Of a DNA stretch of 13,247 nucleotides, positions 8,502 through 13,247 are shown piece after piece; the first letter of the stretch is position 1, and each line of letters begins with the position of its first letter. The position numbers were made by a program, and so were the translations under genes. This DNA comes from Brugia malayi. Lineage: Eukaryota > Nematoda > Chromadorea > Rhabditida > Onchocercidae. The notes below the pieces were generated by a model. That model did no database searches. It was not told the origin of the DNA and saw only the letters and a program-made list of their open reading frames with translations. The stretch spans positions 1 to 13,247 of the forward strand of contig NW_025062356.1 of assembly GCF_000002995.4 (NCBI RefSeq), written 5' to 3'.

Positions 8502-10901
8502 CTGATTAATTCATTAACTCATACCATTTCTCTACAACTATAACAATATCACTAGAAGACATTTTGATTTATTCATTAACTCGTACCATTACTCTACAGA
8601 TTTAACAATATCACTAGAAGACAGTTTTTCTAATTCATGTCACTTCTCCACTGATATAACAATATCACTGGAACATATCATGGTTAATTCATGCCGCTTC
8701 TCTACTGATATAGCAATATCACTGGAAGAGATTTTGATTAATTCATTAACTCATACCATTTCTCTACAGATAAAACAACATCACTAGAAGAGATTTTGAT
8801 TAATTCATTAACTCCTACCATTTCTCTACAGGTATAACAATATCACTAGAAGATATTTTGATTAATTCGTGCCACTTCTTTCTAAATATAACAATATCAC
8901 TAGAAGACATTTTGATTAATTCATTAACTCATACCATTTCTCTACAGATATAAGAATATCACTAGAAGACAGTTTTTTTAATTCATGTCACTTCTCTACT
9001 GATATAACAATATCAATAGAAGCGATATTGATTAATTCATTAACTCATACAATTTCTCTACAGATATAACAATATCACTAGAAGACATTTTGATTAATTC
9101 ATTAACTCATACCATTTCTCTACAGGTATAGCAATATCACTAGAAGACATTTTGATTAATTCATGCCACTTCTATCTAAATATAACAATATCACTAGAAG
9201 ACATTTTGATTAATTCGTGCCACTTCAATCTAAATATAACAATATCACTAGATGACATTTTGATTAATTCATTAACTCATACCATTTCTCTGCAGATATA
9301 ACAATATCACTAGAAGACATTTTGATTAATTCATTATCTCATACCATTTCTCTACAGGTATAACAATATCACCAGAAGACATTTTGATTAATTCATGCCA
9401 CTTCTTTCTAAATATAACAATATCACTAGAAGACATTTTGATTATTTCATTAACTCATACCATTTCTTTATCAATATAACAAGACCACTAGAAGACATTC
9501 TGATTAATTCATTAACTCATACCATTTCTCTACAAGTATAACAATATCACTAGAAGACAGTATTTTTAATTCATGTCACTTCTCCACTGATATAACAATA
9601 TCACTGGAACATATCATGGTTAATTCATGCCGCTTCTCTACTGATATAGCAATATCACTGGAAGAGATTTTGATTAATTCATTAACTCATACCATTTCTC
9701 TACAGATAAAACAAGATCACTAGAAGACATTTTGATTAATTCATTAACTCATACCATTTCTTACCAATATAACAAGACCACAAGAAGACATTTTGATTAA
9801 TTCATGCCAAAATTCTGCAAATATAACAATATCACTAGAAGACATTTTGATTAATTCATTAACTCCTACCATCTCTCTACAGATATAACAATATCACTAG
9901 AAGGCATTTTTTATTCATTAACTCATACCATTTCTCTACAGATAAAACAACATCACTAGAAGAGATTTTGATTAATTCATTAACTCGTACCATTTCTCTA
10001 CAGATTTAACAATATCACTAGAAGACAGTTTTTTTTAATTCATGTCACTTCTCTACTGATATAACAATATCACTAGAAGACATTTTGATTAATTCAATTA
10101 ACTCATACAATTCTCTTCAATATAACAATATCACTAGAAGACATTTTGATTAAATCATTAACTCATACCATTTCTCTACAGATATAACAATATCACTAGA
10201 AGACATTTGATTAATTCATGCCACTTCTTACTAAATATAACAATATCACTAGAAGACATTTGATTAATTCATTAACTCATACCATTTCTCTACAGATGTA
10301 ACAACATCACAAGAAGACATTTTGATTATTTCATGCCATAAATCAGCAAATATAACAATATCACTAGAAGACATTTCGATTAATTCGATAACTTATACCA
10401 TTTCTCTACAGATCACTAGAAGGCATTTTTTATTTATTAACTCGTACCATCTCACTACAGATTTAACAATATCACTAGAAGACAGTTTTTTTATTCATGC
10501 CACTTCTCTACTGATATAACAATATCACTAGAAGAGATTTTGATTAATTCATTAACTCATACCATTTCTCTACAGATATAACAATATCACTAGAAGACAT
10601 TTTGATTAATTCATGCCACTTCTATCTAAATATTAACAATATCACTAGAAGACATTTTGATTAATTCATGCCACATCTATCTAAATATAACAATATCACT
10701 AGAAGACATTTTGATTAATTCATAAACTCATACCATTTCTCTGCAGATATAACAATATCACTAGAAGACATTTTGATTAATTCATTAACTCCTACCATTT
10801 CTCTACAGATATAACAATATCACTAGAAGAGATTTTGATTATTTCATTAACTCATACCATTTCTCTACAGATAAAACAAGATCACTAGAAGACATTTTGA
10901 T

Positions 10902-11079
10902 TAATTCATTAACTCATATCATTTCTCTACAAATATAACAATATCACTAGAAGACATTTTGATTAATTCATTAACTCGTACCATTTCTCTACAGATTTAA
11001 CAATATCACTAGAAGACAGTTTTTTTAGTTCATGTCACTTCTCGACTGATATAACAATATCACTAGAAGAGATTTTGAT
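10902..11079. repeat. Replaced three-unit patch in copy 4
   Basis: Copies 1 and 2 have here a tttaccaatatcac A unit followed by an ataattctgc B unit (about 1163-1274 and 4949-5060). Copy 4 instead has an A unit that starts like the expected one (catatcatttc) but continues ctctacaaatataac, then a ctcgtacc T-rich A unit, then a gtcacttctcgactg B unit. These match the module near the head of the higher-order repeat. The surrounding units are in normal order, so this looks like a conversion or double-exchange patch that replaced two units with three. Confidence 0.72.
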
Positions 11080-11140
11080 TAATTCATTAACTCATACCAT
11101 TTCTCTACAGATATAACAATAACACTAGAAGACATTTGAA

Positions 11141-11194
11141 TAATTCATGCCACTTCTTTGTAAATATAACAAGATCAATTGAAGACATTTTGAT
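11141..11194. repeat. Chimeric B unit in copy 4
   Basis: The left part (gccacttctttgtaaatataac) is the B unit expected here, as at about 1339 in copy 1. The right part, gatcaattgaag at 11173-11184, is otherwise private to the tttatcaatatagc A unit, near 2530, 6378 and 12280. The 54-bp length is kept. Exchange within the shared ataacaag/atataacaa stretch would give this product, so it shows recombination inside a single monomer. Confidence 0.72.
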
Positions 11195-13247
11195 AAATTC
11201 ATTAACTCCTTCCATTTCTCTACAGATATAACAATATCACAAGAAGACATTTTGATTAAATCATTAACTCATACCATTTCTCTACAGGTATAACAATATC
11301 ACTAGAAGACATTTTGATAAATTCATTAACTCATACCATTTCTCTTCAGGTATAACAATATCACTAGAAGACATTTGATTAATTCATGCCACTTGTTTCT
11401 AAATATAACAATATCACTAGATGACATTTTGATTAATTCATTATCTCATACCATTTCTCTACAGATAAAACAACATCACTAGAAGAGATTTTGATTATTT
11501 CATTTACTCATACCATTCTCTACAGATATAACAATATCACTAGAAGACATTTTGATTAATTTATGCCATAATTCTGCAAATATAACATTATCACTAGAAG
11601 ACATCTTGATTAATTCATTAACTCATACCATTTCTCTACAAGATAAAACATATCACTAGAAGAGATTTTGATTATTTCATTAACTCATACCATTTCTCTA
11701 CAGATATAAACAATATCACTAGAAGGCATTTTGATTAATTCATTAACTCATATCATTTCTTTACCAATATAACAATATCACTAGAAGACATTTTGATAAT
11801 TCATGCCACTTCTTTGTAAATATAACAACAATATCACTAGAAGACATTCTGATTATTTCATGCCATATATCAGCAAATATAACAATATCACTAGAAGACA
11901 TTTCGATTAATTCGATAACTCATACATTTCTCTACAGATCACTAGAAGCATTTTTTATTCATTAACTCGTACCATTTCACTACAGATTTAACAATATCAC
12001 TAGAAGACAGTTTTTTAATTCATGTCACTTTTCTACTGATATAACAATATCAATAGAAGCGATATTGATTAATTCATTAACACATACCATTTCTCTACAG
12101 ATATAACAATATCACTAGAAGACATTTTGATTAATTCATGCCACTTCTTTCTAAATATAACAATATCACTAGAAGATATTTTGATTAATTCATGCCACTT
12201 CTCTACTGATATAGCAATATCACTAGAAGAGATTTTGATTAATTCATTAACTCATACCATTTCTTTATCAATATAGCAAGATCAATGAAGACATTTTGAT
12301 TAATTCATTAACTCATACCATTTCTTTACAGATCACTAGAAGGCACTTTTTATTCATTAACTCATACCATTTCTCTACAGATAAAACAACATCACTAGAA
12401 GAGATTTTGATTAATTCATTAACTCCTACCATTTCTCTACAGATAAAACAACATCACCAGAAGACATTTTGATTAATTCATTAACTCATACCATTTCTCT
12501 ACAGATATAACAATATCACAAGAAGACATTTTGATTAAATCATTATCTCATACCACTTCTCTACAGATATAACAATATCACTAGAAGACATTTGATTATT
12601 TCATTAACTCATACCATTTCTTTATCAATATAACAAGACCACTAGAAGACATTCTGATTAATTCATTAACTCATACCATTTCTCTACAAGTATAACAATA
12701 TCACTAGAAGACATTTTGATTTATTCATTAACTCGTACCATTTCTCTACAGATATAACAATATCACTAGAAGACAGTTCTTTAATTCATGTCACTTCTCC
12801 ACTGATATAACAATATCACTAGAACATATTTTGATTAATTCATGCCACTTCTCTACTGATATAACAATATCACTGGAAGAGATTTTGATTAATTCATTAA
12901 CTCATACCATTTCTCTACAGATTAAAACAACATCACTAGAAGAGATTTTGATTAATTCATTAACTCCTACCATTTCTCTACAGGTATAACAATATCACTA
13001 GAAGATATTTTGATTAATTCGTGCCACTTCTTTCTAAATATAACAATATCACTAGAAGACATTTTGATTAATTCATTAACTCATACCATTTCTCTACAGA
13101 TATAAGAATATCACTAGAAGACAGTTTTTAATTCATGTCACTTCTCTACTGATATAACAATATCAATAGAAGCGATATTGATTAATTCATTAACTCATAC
13201 AATTCTCTACAGATATAACAATATCACTAGAAGACATTTTGATTAAT

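Larger units (their letters stand above)
7920..9674. repeat. Higher-order repeat, copy 3, internally deleted (1.76 kb)
   Basis: The head (7920 to about 8500) follows copies 2 and 4 through the first nine or ten units. It then jumps directly to the sequence found at about 6745 in copy 2 and 12645 in copy 4, and continues to the normal end of the repeat. About 2.4 kb, around 40 units, is missing. The right part shares gatttattcattaactcg (near 8568) with copy 4 (near 12719), and the unit order after it matches copy 4 to the window end. Copies 2 and 3 together (5.89 kb) look like a compound period, because copy 4 begins again like copy 2. Whether that pair is itself repeated cannot be told from this window. 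Confidence 0.88.
1..13247. repeat. AT-rich satellite array of 62-bp and 54-bp units
   Basis: The entire window is made of head-to-tail units in one orientation, with no unique sequence between them and no strand switch that I could find. Almost every unit contains cactagaagacatttt followed by gattaattcat, then one of two alternative segments: a long one in 62-bp A units, or one 8 bp shorter in 54-bp B units. The array continues past both window edges, so its full length is unknown. No start-to-stop frame exceeds 81 codons, and those seen are periodic read-throughs of the units. I see no tRNA, rRNA, transposase, terminal inverted repeat or target-site duplication. From family knowledge, arrays with this layout are usually heterochromatic satellites of eukaryotes. 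The chromosomal position is inference and stays open. Because A and B differ in length, a tandem-repeat program may report periods near 54, 62, 116 and 178 bp. Confidence 0.98.
9675..13247. repeat. Higher-order repeat, copy 4, cut by the window end
   Basis: The copy follows copy 2 for most of its length and stops at the window edge, at a point equivalent to about 3203 in copy 1. It carries the extra A unit shared with copy 3 (9852-9912), a replaced patch at 10902-11079 and a chimeric B unit at 11141-11194. It also lacks the B unit found near 2050 in copy 1 and 5845 in copy 2, and one A unit of the ctctgcggat/ctctgcagat pair. In some places its variants match copy 1 only, for example aataacactag near 11117 and cattatcac near 11588. 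The copy is therefore a mosaic rather than a simple duplicate. Confidence 0.85.

Noticed and set aside
10021..10037. Run of eight T as a Rho-independent or Pol III terminator
   Set aside because: There is no GC-rich stem before it and no RNA gene upstream. It is one length variant of the T-rich end found in every ctcgtacc unit.
1..13247. CRISPR array (shared segment of about 38 bp with alternating 16-24 bp segments)
   Set aside because: The would-be spacers fall into a few recurring classes that are homologous to one another. Units abut with only two length classes, and no leader or cas gene is present.
1..13247. CENP-B box, telomere repeats or a known centromeric alphoid unit
   Set aside because: No CENP-B-box-like core, no TTAGGG-, TTTAGGG- or TTAGG-type runs and no 171-bp monomer were seen. 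Centromere identity cannot be claimed from sequence alone.

Overview
The whole window is one uninterrupted tandem-repeat array: a very AT-rich satellite (about 26% G+C, from the unit consensus) that runs off both ends. I see no protein-coding gene, RNA gene, transposon, CRISPR array or unique flanking DNA. The longest open frames (65-81 codons) are read-throughs of repeat units. The organism cannot be named. A long satellite with higher-order structure, no genes and no CpG in its consensus fits non-coding nuclear DNA of a eukaryote (centromeric, pericentromeric, subtelomeric or sex-chromosome heterochromatin). Which of these it is cannot be read from this window.

Two related monomers, all in the same orientation, build the array. 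Unit A is 62 bp (clean example 4591-4652) and unit B is 54 bp (clean example 4653-4706). They share about 38 bp. B corresponds to A lacking 8 bp between two CAT triplets, plus substitutions. A third form is an A unit that has lost 10 bp inside a small palindrome. I parsed copy 1 by eye into about 65 units, roughly 42 A-type and 23 B-type. The full window should hold about 220-225 units.

The monomers are arranged in a higher-order repeat (HOR) of about 4 kb. Taking the unit at position 1 as the phase mark, four copies are visible: copy 1 at 1-3781 (3.78 kb), copy 2 at 3782-7919 (4.14 kb), copy 3 at 7920-9674 (only 1.76 kb, with about 2.4 kb deleted internally) and copy 4 at 9675-13247 (cut by the window end). 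Corresponding units keep private diagnostic variants from copy to copy, so the order of units is inherited within the HOR. The copies are mosaics: different segments of copy 4 agree with copy 1, copy 2 or copy 3. Whole units have been gained or lost, which points to unequal crossing-over and gene conversion.

The points most worth a second look are the mapped recombination point in copy 3 (8493-8501), the conserved dyad in every unit and its collapsed form, the 3'-splice-site-like sequence in every A unit, the both-strand openness of B units, and the excess of single-T contractions in copy 1, which may reflect assembly quality rather than biology. I found no sign of an encoded molecular system. 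The interest lies in satellite structure and evolution.
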